From assembly GCF_000745185.1 (NCBI RefSeq), contig NZ_JQNJ01000001.1, positions 2,834,501 to 2,898,500 of the forward strand: a stretch of DNA of 64,000 nt, read 5' to 3'. The stretch is from Muricauda sp. MAR_2010_75 (GTDB taxonomy: Bacteria > Bacteroidota > Bacteroidia > Flavobacteriales > Flavobacteriaceae). Within the stretch, counting starts at the first letter, position 1. Each line of letters opens with the position of its first letter. This document shows positions 33,097 to 42,299 of this stretch, piece by piece. Under the pieces are notes generated by a model. The model worked only from the letters and a program-made list of their open reading frames with translations, made no database searches and had not been told where the DNA came from. Position numbers and translations under genes: made by a program.

Positions 33097-34422
33097 TTAA
33101 TGGTCAATTACTGACCCATCAAAACTGTCCCACATTTCAGGAAATTCCCATTCTTCTACCCCACGTTCATTTTCTACTAAATCATCATCCAATTCAAGCC
33201 CAAGACCTGGCCCATCTATGTTTCCTGCTAAGGAAATATGACCATCATCATCCATCACCAATGGTTTTTTAATATAACTTTTCCCAAGAGAACTGCGTTC
33301 TACACCATCATTTGGAGCTGCTTGTAGATTAGGTAATTCGTGTGCCAATAGGTTGGGAATACTGGCTACAACATGCAAAGATGCTACAGCTCCAACAATG
33401 CCTTCTTTAGCATGGGGCAACATGGCTGCGTAGAAAGCTTCAGCCAAAGATGAAATAGCCTTAAGTTCTGTAATACCCCCACAATGGGTTATATCTGGTT
33501 GAAGGATAGAAGCAGCGCCTAATGTCAGTAATTCTCTAAACTGCCATTTTGTAACCATTCGTTCACCCGTTGCAAAAGGAATATGGGTCTTTTTGGCCAT
33601 TTCTGCCATTAGGGGAAGATTTTGAAACTGTATTGGTTCTTCATAAAACCAAGGTTGAAATTCTTCCAGGGCCTTAATCAAAATCATAGAAGTTTGTGGC
33701 GAATGGTCTCCATGTAATTCTATTCCCATATCCACTTTTGGGCCAATGACATCCCTAATAGCAGCAATATTGTCCACAACTCCTTGTACAAAATCAGGAT
33801 TCTCTACATAACGAGACAGTCTACCACGACTGTATGTAACGCCCACTTTCATGGATGTATATCCCTCGTCAATCACTTTTTGTGCTCCTTCAGGAGAACC
33901 GGCCTGCCCATATACCCTTACTCTGTTCCTATTTGGACCTCCAAGCAACTCATATACTGGAACTCCAAGTGCTTTTCCCTTAATGTCCCACATGGCTATG
34001 TCAACTGCAGATAAGGCACTGGTAAGAACAATGCCTCCTCGGTAGAATGCATGACGGTATATGGCTTGCCAATGATGTGCCGGTTTTCTTGGGTCTTTTC
34101 CAATCAGGTATTTTTCTAATTCTTTAATGGCGGCCATAGTTGTGGGTATACGCCCTTCAACTGTTCCTTCACCAATACCCACAATACCAACATTAGTGTA
34201 CATTTTCACAAAAATTGTTCGTAAGGTATGTACAGGAATAATTTCCAGTTTGGTAATTTTTATAGGGTCTTTGGGAGATACAAGCGCTTTGTTGACATTG
34301 AACGTATTGCCGGCTTCAGAATATTTTATGGGTTGACCAACAAGTTGTTCTGTAACCAAAAGCCCAGCCATACCTGCAGTCATATTTCTAAGCCAATTTC
34401 TTCGAGAAAAATCCTTTTTCAT
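33097..34422 (-). CDS. Enolase-superfamily dehydratase, Tat-exported
   Basis: A 441-residue member of the mandelate racemase / galactonate dehydratase group. The N-terminus has a twin-arginine motif SRRNWL (6-11) and hydrophobic core, so it should be exported folded. The barrel carries KVGVTYSRGR, the metal ligand region GIELHGDHS, WFYEEP, FATGER, QPDITHCGG and LPHAKEG. The last two hold the His residues typical of acid-sugar dehydratases. The first metal-ligand position appears to be Glu (ELHG) where galactonate dehydratase has Asp (DFHG). It stands alone, with no sugar-acid genes beside it, so the substrate is unknown. Confidence 0.85.
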   Translation of the reverse strand: MKKDFSRRNWLRNMTAGMAGLLVTEQLVGQPIKYSEAGNTFNVNKALVSPKDPIKITKLEIIPVHTLRTIFVKMYTNVGIVGIGEGTVEGRIPTTMAAIKELEKYLIGKDPRKPAHHWQAIYRHAFYRGGIVLTSALSAVDIAMWDIKGKALGVPVYELLGGPNRNRVRVYGQAGSPEGAQKVIDEGYTSMKVGVTYSRGRLSRYVENPDFVQGVVDNIAAIRDVIGPKVDMGIELHGDHSPQTSMILIKALEEFQPWFYEEPIQFQNLPLMAEMAKKTHIPFATGERMVTKWQFRELLTLGAASILQPDITHCGGITELKAISSLAEAFYAAMLPHAKEGIVGAVASLHVVASIPNLLAHELPNLQAAPNDGVERSSLGKSYIKKPLVMDDDGHISLAGNIDGPGLGLELDDDLVENERGVEEWEFPEMWDSFDGSVIDH

Positions 34423-34522
34423 TTTTGGTAAGGTTATATCGTTTTTTACTGATTAAACATATAATTATGAGAAAAGTATAACATCTGTATAACCTAAAAG
34501 TAAGGAATAAGTCTTAGCTTTC

Positions 34523-35065
34523 TTATGCAGCAATAGTAAAAAAGCTGAATATACTACCGCCGTATTTTCGGCTCTCTGCAAAATGGGGATGTTCGGATAA
34601 ATCAGTTTGATCGGAATGCTCAATTACCAAAAGGCCATCTTCTTTTAATAATTCATTTTGAAAAACAAGATTGGCAATGCTTAAAAATTGTGCGATGTCA
34701 AAATCGTAGGGGGGGTCTGCAAAAATGAGGTTGAACTTTTCCGTGGTTCGCTTCAAAAATTTGAAGACATCAGATTTAATGGGCGTAATTTGGAAATCGA
34801 GTTCTCTAGCTGTTTTGGAAATAAATTGTACACAACCTGCATAGCTATCCACAGCAGTAATTTCTTCAGTGCCCCTCGAAGCAAACTCAAAACTGATGTT
34901 GCCCGTCCCGGAAAAAAGATCCAGTACCTTAAGCTCATCCAGATAATAGCGATTGTTGAGAATATTGAATAACCCTTCCTTGGCCATGTCCGTAGTGGGA
35001 CGTACTGGAAGTTTTTTTGGGGCGGTCAGTCTCTTTCCCTTATATTTTCCCGAAATAATCCGCAT
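34523..35065 (-). CDS. rsmD: 16S rRNA (guanine-966-N2)-methyltransferase
   Basis: A 180-residue SAM-dependent methyltransferase of the RsmD family acting on 16S rRNA. The start MRIISGKYKGKRL and TDMAKEGLFNIL are family signatures. The SAM-binding motif I is VLDLFSGTGNISFEFASRG (about residues 47-65) and the catalytic motif IV is FADPPYDF (about 115-122). It overlaps the DUF3822 gene by one base (TAATG), so the two are translationally coupled. Confidence 0.93.
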   Translation of the reverse strand: MRIISGKYKGKRLTAPKKLPVRPTTDMAKEGLFNILNNRYYLDELKVLDLFSGTGNISFEFASRGTEEITAVDSYAGCVQFISKTARELDFQITPIKSDVFKFLKRTTEKFNLIFADPPYDFDIAQFLSIANLVFQNELLKEDGLLVIEHSDQTDLSEHPHFAESRKYGGSIFSFFTIAA

Positions 35066-35898
35066 TATAAGGCGCTCAGTATAGAGAAATCAATGGCGTC
35101 GTTCTCCAATTCATCAAGGGGAAAGGATGAGGTATGGGGAACAAAAACGGAAACCTGTTTTACATATTGGTGACACAAATTGTAGATAGGGTCTCTTTCC
35201 TCAATGGTACCGAACAGCTTAAGTTGAATTTTTTCGGGATCCATCTGTAACTGTTCAAAGCTGAAGAGCAGATAGTACAAAAAATCCTCTTTGGTCTTGA
35301 ACTCAAACTGATTGTAGAAGATGAGTTTTTTCTCTGTCACCACCATCATTTCCATTTCCTTTTCGGAAACCTGGACATAACAAATCGGTTCTGAAGAAAT
35401 TCTTGCTTGGTTCAGTAATGTATTGATTAAGACGGTACCACTGTGCTTGAACTCAAATTCACCGAAAATATCAAAAATATAGTTGTTGATATTTGTATAC
35501 GGCACATAGACATTTACAATTTCCTGATTGGGAATTTCATCAAAGGCTATAAGATCCGTTGCCATGATCTTGGCATTGAACTTAAGATAGTTGGGCAGTT
35601 CTTCTGTATTGAAAAGCGGTTTTGGCACCAAACTGAACATGTTGTTCTTGTGGATGACCACTACTTCGGAAAAATCACTGCCAATATCATTTTTCAGGTT
35701 GATGATTGTTTTCAGCTCCTTGAGCATGAGATAGGGAGTGGACGGTGTTTTAAAGCTCACTTTCTCGAAAGCCAGGATTTTGTTGGAAATGGTGTCCAGT
35801 ACACAAAAAGAAAGTCCATTCAAGCCGACTTGAATGGACAATTTTCTAAAAGTGTTATTTTCTTTGGACTGTACTATCCTAGTTGTTTTTTCTGTCAT
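35065..35898 (-). CDS. DUF3822 family protein
   Basis: A 277-residue protein of the Bacteroidota-specific DUF3822 family, which has an actin-like (ASKHA) pattern. The early strand-turn LSIQVGLNGLSFCVLD resembles a phosphate-1 region. VEFKTP-type, IYVQVSEKEMEMMVV and YYLLFSFEQLQMDP segments follow in order. No enzymatic residue is evident. The ATG at 35898 is chosen over one seven codons upstream because the upstream gene ends at 35879; the starts overlap by 20 bp. It lies between an exported pilin-like protein and rsmD. Confidence 0.8.
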   Translation of the reverse strand: MTEKTTRIVQSKENNTFRKLSIQVGLNGLSFCVLDTISNKILAFEKVSFKTPSTPYLMLKELKTIINLKNDIGSDFSEVVVIHKNNMFSLVPKPLFNTEELPNYLKFNAKIMATDLIAFDEIPNQEIVNVYVPYTNINNYIFDIFGEFEFKHSGTVLINTLLNQARISSEPICYVQVSEKEMEMMVVTEKKLIFYNQFEFKTKEDFLYYLLFSFEQLQMDPEKIQLKLFGTIEERDPIYNLCHQYVKQVSVFVPHTSSFPLDELENDAIDFSILSAL

Positions 35899-36613
35899 AG
35901 ATGGGAGGCCAGTTACCATTTGTACTTACATCGGTAAGGGAACCTACTTTGATTTCAGTACCGTTGACTTCCTCTACACTTTGATGGGCGTTTTCCCTGG
36001 CCAATAAATCTGCGGGTTGATCATATAGAACAACGTTCTTTTTTACTTTGGCCTCAAAAACAGGGGCTTTGTAGCCACTTTTGTCAATGATGTCCGCTTT
36101 CATCTCAAACTTTTCATCATTCTGGGCGTAAGGAACGTTCATCATGGTTTTGTAGCTATCATCGGCTCCAAATAGAGAATCCTTCACTTTTACCTGTCCA
36201 AGGGTATCTATGATAACGGTGTCTTGTTGAAGCTCAATTTGATATACTCTATCATATCGCATGAAAGAGGAATCCCTTTGTGTTGTAATGGTATAACTTC
36301 CGGTATCGATGAACTGTATTAAACTATTGAAGTTGTCAGCATACTTTCCATTAACAGTTTTATAGGCTTCTTGGGCATCCCTAATATCTTTAAGTTTGGC
36401 AATTACCTCAGAAAATCTTTCTTGTCTTACCTTATTGAATTCGATGGGGGCATTGATGGATTTGTAAATTTTGTAGCCCAGAAAAATACTCAAAAGTGCA
36501 AAAGCGATCACAAGGATGGGCTTTATTTTTTGAGGTAAAAACTTGTCAATCAGGAATACAAGGCCTATGGTCAGAAGGCATATTAATACTACGATAAGGA
36601 TTAAGTTTAACAT
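35879..36613 (-). CDS. Hypothetical membrane protein, pilin-like periplasmic part
   Basis: A 244-residue protein that I cannot assign to a named family. Two hydrophobic segments at the N-terminus (about residues 3-23 and 31-48) are followed by FNKVRQERFSEVIAKLKDIRDAQEAYKTVNGKYADNFNSL. This resembles the helix that follows the membrane part in type IV pilin-like or secretion pseudopilin proteins. The rest is a beta-rich domain of about 150 residues that should be periplasmic. It is the first gene of a minus-strand operon with DUF3822 and rsmD. Confidence 0.7.
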   Translation of the reverse strand: MLNLILIVVLICLLTIGLVFLIDKFLPQKIKPILVIAFALLSIFLGYKIYKSINAPIEFNKVRQERFSEVIAKLKDIRDAQEAYKTVNGKYADNFNSLIQFIDTGSYTITTQRDSSFMRYDRVYQIELQQDTVIIDTLGQVKVKDSLFGADDSYKTMMNVPYAQNDEKFEMKADIIDKSGYKAPVFEAKVKKNVVLYDQPADLLARENAHQSVEEVNGTEIKVGSLTDVSTNGNWPPIYDRKNN

Positions 36614-36715
36614 ATCTGCTATTGTCTTTCTAAGTTAATTTAGTGGTTACAGACAAATCTACAATTTTTTTTTAATCACGAAACTTTTTGCTTTAAAAAA
36701 CCATGCTATCTTTAG

Positions 36716-38155
36716 ATGCCTATGGACAAGCCCACAGCATTAAATTTCTTATCGATATTAACAGAAAAATTCCCCCACGTTCCAACTATAAAACAGGATG
36801 TGGCCTTGGAGAAACTGGCCCATTTTGTGGTCAATGGGAAAAAGGACGATATTTTCCTTTTAAAAGGCTTTGCTGGAACTGGTAAAACCACCATTGTGGC
36901 CACTATGGTGAGCAGCCTTTGGAAAATACGGATGAGTTCCGTTCTCATGGCCCCAACGGGAAGGGCCGCCAAGGTAATGTCGGTCTATTCGGGGAACAAG
37001 GCCTTTACCATTCATAAGAAAATCTATTTTCCCAAAAAACAGGCCGGAGGAGGCGTCCAGTTTGTTCTGGCGCCCAACAAGCATAGGAATACCATTTTTA
37101 TAGTCGATGAAGCTTCCATGATTCCCGACACCCCGGCAGATTCCAAACTTTTTGAAAACGGGTCATTGTTGGACGACCTAATGTTTTATGTGCATTCCGG
37201 TCATAACTGTAAACTGATTTTGATAGGGGACACGGCACAGTTGCCCCCAGTTAAGCTCGAAATCAGTCCGGCCTTGGAGGAAGATCGGCTTTCCTTGAAC
37301 TATAATAAGGAGGTAGAATGTTTGGAATTGGATGAGGTGATGCGGCAGAGCGATGATTCCGGGATTCTCTACAATGCCACCAATCTCAGGGAACAATTGC
37401 AATCCCAATTTTTTGATGGCTTTAAATTTGAAACAGGACCGTTTAAGGACATTGTTCGACTTATTGATGGTACCGAAATTCAGGAAGCCATTGATTCGTC
37501 CTACAGTGAAAATGGCAAAGAAGAAACCGTCATTATAGTTAGGTCCAACAAAAGGGCCAACCTGTACAATCAAAATATCAGGGAACGAATTCTCTTTTTG
37601 GACAATGATATTGCCGTTGGGGATTATATGATGGTGGTCAAGAACAACTATTTTTGGTTAAAGCCCAATTCAGAAGCCGGTTTTATTGCCAATGGTGATA
37701 TTATTGAGGTATTGGAACTGTTCGCTATTAAGGAGCTCTACGGATTTACATTTGCTGAGGTAAAGGTGAAGATGGTGGATTATCCCAACCAAAAACCTTT
37801 TGAGACCGTTCTGTTATTGGATACCATAAATGCACAGACTCCATCACTTTCCTATGAAGATGGCAATAAGCTGTATCAAGAAGTAATGAAGGATTATGCC
37901 CATGAAAAATCCAAATACAAAAAGTTTCTCGGGGTCAAGAACAACAAATACTTTAACGCGTTGCAAGTAAAATTTTCCTATGCCATTACCTGCCATAAAT
38001 CGCAAGGAGGGCAATGGGATACGGTCTTTGTGGAACAACCGTATTTGCCCAATGGTGTGGACAAGGATTATTTACGATGGCTGTATACCGCGGTCACCCG
38101 GGCCAAACGTCAACTCTTCTTAATAGGTTTTAAAGATGATTTTTTTCTTGACTAG
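36716..38155 (+). CDS. RecD-like ATP-dependent DNA helicase
   Basis: A 479-residue superfamily 1 helicase resembling the RecD2/TraA core without long accessory domains. Walker A is GFAGTGKTT (51-59) and motif Ia MAPTGRAAKVM follows. Walker B is FIVDEASMI, motif III is LIGDTAQLPPV, and the C-terminal UvrD-like part has YAITCHKSQGGQWDTVFVE and the motif VI RWLYTAVTRAKRQLFLIG. It is likely a 5'-3' helicase in DNA repair. A start two codons later (second Met) is equally possible. Confidence 0.9.
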   Translation: MPMDKPTALNFLSILTEKFPHVPTIKQDVALEKLAHFVVNGKKDDIFLLKGFAGTGKTTIVATMVSSLWKIRMSSVLMAPTGRAAKVMSVYSGNKAFTIHKKIYFPKKQAGGGVQFVLAPNKHRNTIFIVDEASMIPDTPADSKLFENGSLLDDLMFYVHSGHNCKLILIGDTAQLPPVKLEISPALEEDRLSLNYNKEVECLELDEVMRQSDDSGILYNATNLREQLQSQFFDGFKFETGPFKDIVRLIDGTEIQEAIDSSYSENGKEETVIIVRSNKRANLYNQNIRERILFLDNDIAVGDYMMVVKNNYFWLKPNSEAGFIANGDIIEVLELFAIKELYGFTFAEVKVKMVDYPNQKPFETVLLLDTINAQTPSLSYEDGNKLYQEVMKDYAHEKSKYKKFLGVKNNKYFNALQVKFSYAITCHKSQGGQWDTVFVEQPYLPNGVDKDYLRWLYTAVTRAKRQLFLIGFKDDFFLD

Positions 38156-38179
38156 GAATACCCTATTTTAGTCAGGACC

Positions 38180-38752
38180 ATGAATATGACACCAGATACC
38201 ATTATAAGTATTTTTTTAGGCATTGGTTTGGCCGCTTCGGTAGGGTTTAGGGTCTTTTTGCCCTTGTTCGCCCTTAGTTTGGCCGCATATTTGGGTGCTT
38301 GGGAACTCAATGACAATTGGCAATGGATTGGGAGCTTGGCCGCTTTAATAACATTGGGAGTCGCCACCATCATGGAGATTTTTGCCTATTTTATTCCATG
38401 GGTGGACAATGCCTTGGACAGTATTGCCATTCCCTTGGCAGGGATTGCAGGTACCGCTGTTATGGTATCAACAGTGGCCGATTTAGACCCTGTGGTCACT
38501 TGGTCCTTGGCAATCATAGCCGGTGGGGGAACCGCTACCGCCATTAAAGGGGCAAATGCAACGGGACGATTGACTTCTACGGCAACAACGGGTGGAATCG
38601 CCAACCCCATCGTGTCCACTGTTGAAACAGGTGCCGCTGTGGTTGTTTCAACCGCATCAATTTTGGTGCCCCCCATTGCTGCGATTTTGGTCATCATTAT
38701 TTTGATTTTCATTTTTAGGATTTACCGAAAACTACGCCCCAAAACCAAATAA
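38180..38752 (+). CDS. DUF4126 membrane protein
   Basis: A 190-residue integral membrane protein of the DUF4126 family with about five hydrophobic helices. The early GIGLAASVGFRVFLPLFALSLAA and the Gly/Thr-rich GGGTATAIKGANATGRLTSTAT are family-typical. Several conserved Asp residues sit inside the membrane part (PWVDNALDSI, VADLDPVV). Function is unknown. It lies 24 bp downstream of the helicase gene and 23 bp upstream of kdsB on the same strand. Confidence 0.8.
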   Translation: MNMTPDTIISIFLGIGLAASVGFRVFLPLFALSLAAYLGAWELNDNWQWIGSLAALITLGVATIMEIFAYFIPWVDNALDSIAIPLAGIAGTAVMVSTVADLDPVVTWSLAIIAGGGTATAIKGANATGRLTSTATTGGIANPIVSTVETGAAVVVSTASILVPPIAAILVIIILIFIFRIYRKLRPKTK

Positions 38753-38775
38753 CAACATCCATCAATCTATAGTAA

Positions 38776-39504
38776 GTGAGAATAATTTCCATGATCCCGG
38801 CGCGCTACCAAGCCTCAAGATTCCCTGCAAAACTCATGCAGGATCTTTGTGGGAAACCGGTCATTGTCAGAACCTATGAAGCAGCCATTAACACGGGGCT
38901 GTTTGATGCCGTTTACGTAGTAACGGACAGCACAATTATTTCCGATGTCATCTCTAAAATGGGAGGTAATGTCGTCATGAGCAAAAATGAACACCAAAGC
39001 GGGAGTGACCGTATAGCGGAAGCCGTGGAGGACATGGATGTGGACATTGTTATAAATGTACAGGGCGATGAACCTTTTATTGATGGTGAAAGTTTGGGGA
39101 AAATCATTGAAGTTTTCAAAAAAGACGATAAAAAAGAGATAGATTTGGCCTCATTAATGACCCCTATAACCGATTGGGAGGAAATCTCAAACCCCAATAC
39201 GGTAAAGGTCATCGTGGACAATCAAAATTGTGCCCTCTATTTTTCCCGTTCCCCCATCCCTTATCCCCGTGATAAGGAAGTTGACGCTACCTATTACAAA
39301 CACAAAGGAATCTATGCCTTCAGAAAAAGGGCTTTGATGGATTTTCAAAGATTGCCCATGTTGCCCTTGGAAGCCAAAGAAAAAATAGAGGCCATTCGGT
39401 TTTTGGAGTATGGGAAGAAAATAAAAATGGTGGAAACCCACGTCACTGGAATTGAAATAGACACCCCGGAAGATTTGGAACGAGCTGTAAAAGCATGGAA
39501 GTAG
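38776..39504 (+). CDS. kdsB: 3-deoxy-manno-octulosonate cytidylyltransferase
   Basis: Activates Kdo (or an 8-amino analogue) with CTP for lipopolysaccharide inner-core synthesis. The 242-residue protein starts at a GTG (38776) with [20 protein letters not shown], the nucleotide-binding signature. Further motifs are [22 protein letters not shown] and [13 protein letters not shown]. It overlaps the downstream HAD gene by 10 bp, and the next gene is an oxidase of the KdnB type. In Shewanella the KdsB partner of KdnA/KdnB prefers 8-amino-Kdo, so that substrate is possible here. Confidence 0.94.
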   Translation: MRIISMIPARYQASRFPAKLMQDLCGKPVIVRTYEAAINTGLFDAVYVVTDSTIISDVISKMGGNVVMSKNEHQSGSDRIAEAVEDMDVDIVINVQGDEPFIDGESLGKIIEVFKKDDKKEIDLASLMTPITDWEEISNPNTVKVIVDNQNCALYFSRSPIPYPRDKEVDATYYKHKGIYAFRKRALMDFQRLPMLPLEAKEKIEAIRFLEYGKKIKMVETHVTGIEIDTPEDLERAVKAWK

Positions 39505-40202
39505 ACTTTAGCAACATAAAAGTTATCGGCTTTGATGCCGATGATACCCTTTGGGTAAACGAGACCTATTTTAGGGAGACTGAAGAGCGTTTCGCGGATT
39601 TGTTGGAGGGGTATGAAACAAAGAACAAGGTAGATCAGGAATTGTTCAAAAAAGAGATGGACAATCTGGAAATATATGGATATGGCATAAAAGGGTTTAT
39701 GTTGTCCATGATAGAATCTGCATTGGAGTTGTCCAACAATAAAATCCCTCAAGAAACCATTTCTGAGATATTAAAATTGGGAAAGGATATGATTTCCCAT
39801 CCCGTGGAGCTGTTGGATGGTGTGGAAGAAGTACTCTCCAAACTGGTGGACAAATACCGATTGATCGTACTCACCAAAGGAGATCTTTTGGACCAAGAAC
39901 GCAAATTGGAGAAGTCAGGACTTTCTAAATATTTCCATCATGTAGAGGTGCTCAGTGACAAAAAAGAAAGCAATTACAGTAATCTTTTGGAGCATCTAAA
40001 TATAGAAGTGGATGAGTTTTTAATGATAGGCAATTCTCTTAAGTCAGATGTATTGCCTATCTTGAAAATTGGTGCCAAGGCTGTACATGTTCCCTTTCAT
40101 ACCACATGGGCCCATGAAATGGTTACGGAAACTGAGCAGATGAACGACCACCTAAAACTGAACAGCCTCAAGGACATTTTAAAATATTTAAATAAACATT
40201 GA
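39495..40202 (+). CDS. HAD-family hydrolase
   Basis: A 235-residue phosphatase-like protein of the haloacid dehalogenase superfamily, subfamily I. Motif I is FDADDTLW (nucleophile Asp14, Asp16). A cap of about 90 residues follows, then LTKGD (motif II), the Lys of motif III in [13 protein letters not shown], and [12 protein letters not shown] (motif IV). It overlaps both kdsB and the following oxidase gene, so it is part of that operon. It could be a sugar-phosphate phosphatase of the Kdo pathway, but it does not look like KdsC. Confidence 0.85.
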   Translation: MEVDFSNIKVIGFDADDTLWVNETYFRETEERFADLLEGYETKNKVDQELFKKEMDNLEIYGYGIKGFMLSMIESALELSNNKIPQETISEILKLGKDMISHPVELLDGVEEVLSKLVDKYRLIVLTKGDLLDQERKLEKSGLSKYFHHVEVLSDKKESNYSNLLEHLNIEVDEFLMIGNSLKSDVLPILKIGAKAVHVPFHTTWAHEMVTETEQMNDHLKLNSLKDILKYLNKH

Positions 40203-41326
40203 AGACCGAAAGCAACTTGAAAAGAGAAGAAATAAAATCACACCAGAAGACCGTGTACCGTAATTTTCCTATGGTACCCCGTGTAGTTTTTGGGCAGGGA
40301 AGTTTTTCACAATTGGGCGAAATTTTGTTGCCCAAACGTAAAAACGCCGATGCGCCTTTTATTTTTTTGATCGATGACTACTTTGAGACTAGGGATTTGG
40401 TTGCCCAGATTCCATTAATGTTCAATGATAAAATCATCTTTGTTTCAGCAGATGAAGAACCCAAGACAGCCCAAGTGGATGCTTTAGTGAAGTTGATCAA
40501 AGAAGAATACAGTGAGCTGCCTTCCGGAATAATAGGCATTGGTGGGGGAACCCTTTTGGATTTGGCCAAGGCCGTATCCATATTATTGAACAACAATGGC
40601 CTGGCAGAAAACTACCAAGGCTGGGATTTAGTGAATAAGCCGGCGTTGTACCATGTGGGAATCCCTACCATAAGTGGAACAGGAGCAGAGGTTTCCCGAA
40701 CAACCGTTTTATTGGGGCCAGAGAAAAAACTAGGAATCAACTCAGATTTTACCACCTATGATCAAGTATTGTTGGATCCTGACCTGACCAAAACCGTTCC
40801 CAAAGAACAGTGGTTCTACACCGGTATGGATTGTTATATTCACTGTATTGAGTCCCTTACAGGAACCTATTTAAATGCTTTCAGCCAAAGTTATGGGGAA
40901 AAGGCCCTGGAACTTTGTAAAGATGTATTTCTAAAAGATATTCCGGCTAGCGAGTCCAGGGACAAATTAATGATGGCTTCATGGCACGGCGGCATGAGCA
41001 TAGCCTATTCCCAAGTGGGGATTGCCCATGCCATGAGCTATGGATTGTCCTATTTATTGGGAATTAAGCATGGTATTGGAAATTGTATTGTTTTTCAACA
41101 TTTGGAGGAGTTTTATCCAGAAGGGGTCGCTCTTTTTAACAAGATGGTGGAAAAGCATGATATAAAATTGCCAAAAGGGGTTTGTGCCAACCTTACCCAA
41201 AACGATTTTGATGTCATGGTCAATGTGGCGTTGGGATTGGATGCCCTTTGGGAAAATGCCCTTGGGAAGGAATGGAAGACCATTATGACCCCAGAGCGAC
41301 TTCAAACCATTTACCAAAAAATTTAA
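40199..41326 (+). CDS. kdnB: Fe-type alcohol dehydrogenase, KdnB-like Kdo 8-oxidase
   Basis: A 375-residue iron-containing alcohol dehydrogenase-like protein. NAD-binding GIGGGTLLDLAKAVS is near residues 117-131. The metal site region includes WFYTGMDCYIHCIES, AHAMSYGLSY and KHGIGNCIVF. These segments and MVPRVVFGQGSF recall KdnB of Shewanella, which oxidises the C8 hydroxyl of Kdo before amination by KdnA. Clustering with kdsB supports this. The start is a TTG overlapping the HAD stop (TTGA); no upstream ATG is available. The KdnA aminotransferase is not in the window. Confidence 0.8.
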   Translation: MKTESNLKREEIKSHQKTVYRNFPMVPRVVFGQGSFSQLGEILLPKRKNADAPFIFLIDDYFETRDLVAQIPLMFNDKIIFVSADEEPKTAQVDALVKLIKEEYSELPSGIIGIGGGTLLDLAKAVSILLNNNGLAENYQGWDLVNKPALYHVGIPTISGTGAEVSRTTVLLGPEKKLGINSDFTTYDQVLLDPDLTKTVPKEQWFYTGMDCYIHCIESLTGTYLNAFSQSYGEKALELCKDVFLKDIPASESRDKLMMASWHGGMSIAYSQVGIAHAMSYGLSYLLGIKHGIGNCIVFQHLEEFYPEGVALFNKMVEKHDIKLPKGVCANLTQNDFDVMVNVALGLDALWENALGKEWKTIMTPERLQTIYQKI

Positions 41327-41369
41327 TGGTAATCAATCTTTCCAACTTGGAACGACTTATTTTGAAAAA

Positions 41370-41909
41370 ATGCACACGCTGGCCAAGTTTATTTACTATA
41401 GAATTCTGGGCTGGAAACTGAACGGAACTTTTCCCAATTTGGATCAATGTGTGGTCATTGTGGTACCTCATACGCATTGGATTGATTTTTTTCTGGGATT
41501 GTTGGTCCGAAAAGTGGTCAACCAAGAAATCAACTACATTGGAAAAAAAAGTCTGTTCAAACCTCCGTTCGGATGGTTTTTTAGATGGACAGGGGGAGCG
41601 CCCGTAGATCGTTCCAAAAATTCAAATACTGTGGACAGTGTTGTCCAGATTTTTAAGGAAAGAAAAATATTCCGATTTGCCTTGGCTCCAGAAGGTACCC
41701 GAAAAAAAGTTGACCACCTACGAACCGGTTTTTACCATATCGCCAAAAAGGCCAAAGTACCCATTGTCATGGTTGCTTTTGATTTTGGAAAAAAGGAAGT
41801 GAAAATTTCCGAACCATTCCACCCTACCGATAATCAGCAAGCGGATTTTAAAAGAATCCACAATTTCTACAAAGGGGTAGTGGGAAAAATTGCAGAGTAT
41901 AGTTTTTAG
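41370..41909 (+). CDS. PlsC-like acyltransferase
   Basis: A 179-residue 1-acyl-glycerol-3-phosphate acyltransferase-type protein. The catalytic HxxxxD motif is HTHWIDFFLG (about residues 32-41). The phosphate-binding block is FALAPEGTRKK (about 108-118), and GFYHIAKKAKVPIVMVAFDFG completes the family pattern. There is no clear membrane helix. The small size matches the short acyltransferases of flavobacteria. It may work in phospholipid or lipid A metabolism. It is the last gene before the AT-rich accessory region. Confidence 0.87.
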   Translation: MHTLAKFIYYRILGWKLNGTFPNLDQCVVIVVPHTHWIDFFLGLLVRKVVNQEINYIGKKSLFKPPFGWFFRWTGGAPVDRSKNSNTVDSVVQIFKERKIFRFALAPEGTRKKVDHLRTGFYHIAKKAKVPIVMVAFDFGKKEVKISEPFHPTDNQQADFKRIHNFYKGVVGKIAEYSF

Positions 41910-42299
41910 ATTTTTGTCTATTCTTTCATGGTATGATAAACGTTCTGTATATCGTCTATTTTATATTAAATAACTGATATTGATTTAACTGTATTTAATT
42001 ATATTTTTATTAGTTCGATATTAGTTCGATTTCGAGAGGTAATTCTAATGAGTGATTACTTTATTCTCACCAATGATAATCAAAATTTCAAAGAGATTGA
42101 AGTAATGCGGGGCATTCATTTGCAAATATACACAGGGGAAAACCACAGTTTTTATGTGGATTTCCTGTAATGGGGTCTCAAATAAATTTTCTAAATTGGA
42201 AAACTCCCCCATTTTAAAAGCCACTCAAAATGAGGTGTGTGTATTTCTTACCCTAAAATTGGCTTCCCTAATTTTTTGAATATTTAAAAATTACCGAAT
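41910..42299. other. AT-rich intergenic region with direct repeats
   Basis: No convincing full-length gene is present in these 390 bases. A tandem direct repeat TTAGTTCGAT (42010-42019 and 42021-42030, 11-bp period) lies upstream of a 40-codon open frame. The region separates housekeeping genes from the metal block and may mark the left junction of accessory DNA. Confidence 0.5.
42048..42170 (+). CDS. Possible 40-residue peptide
   Basis: An open frame from ATG 42048 to TAA 42170 encodes 40 residues (starting MSDYFILTND, ending FYVDFL). A GAGAGG sequence lies 12 bases before the ATG. There is no signal peptide or known motif. It may be a short gene or the 5' remnant of a larger one. Support is weak. 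Confidence 0.25.
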   Translation: MSDYFILTNDNQNFKEIEVMRGIHLQIYTGENHSFYVDFL

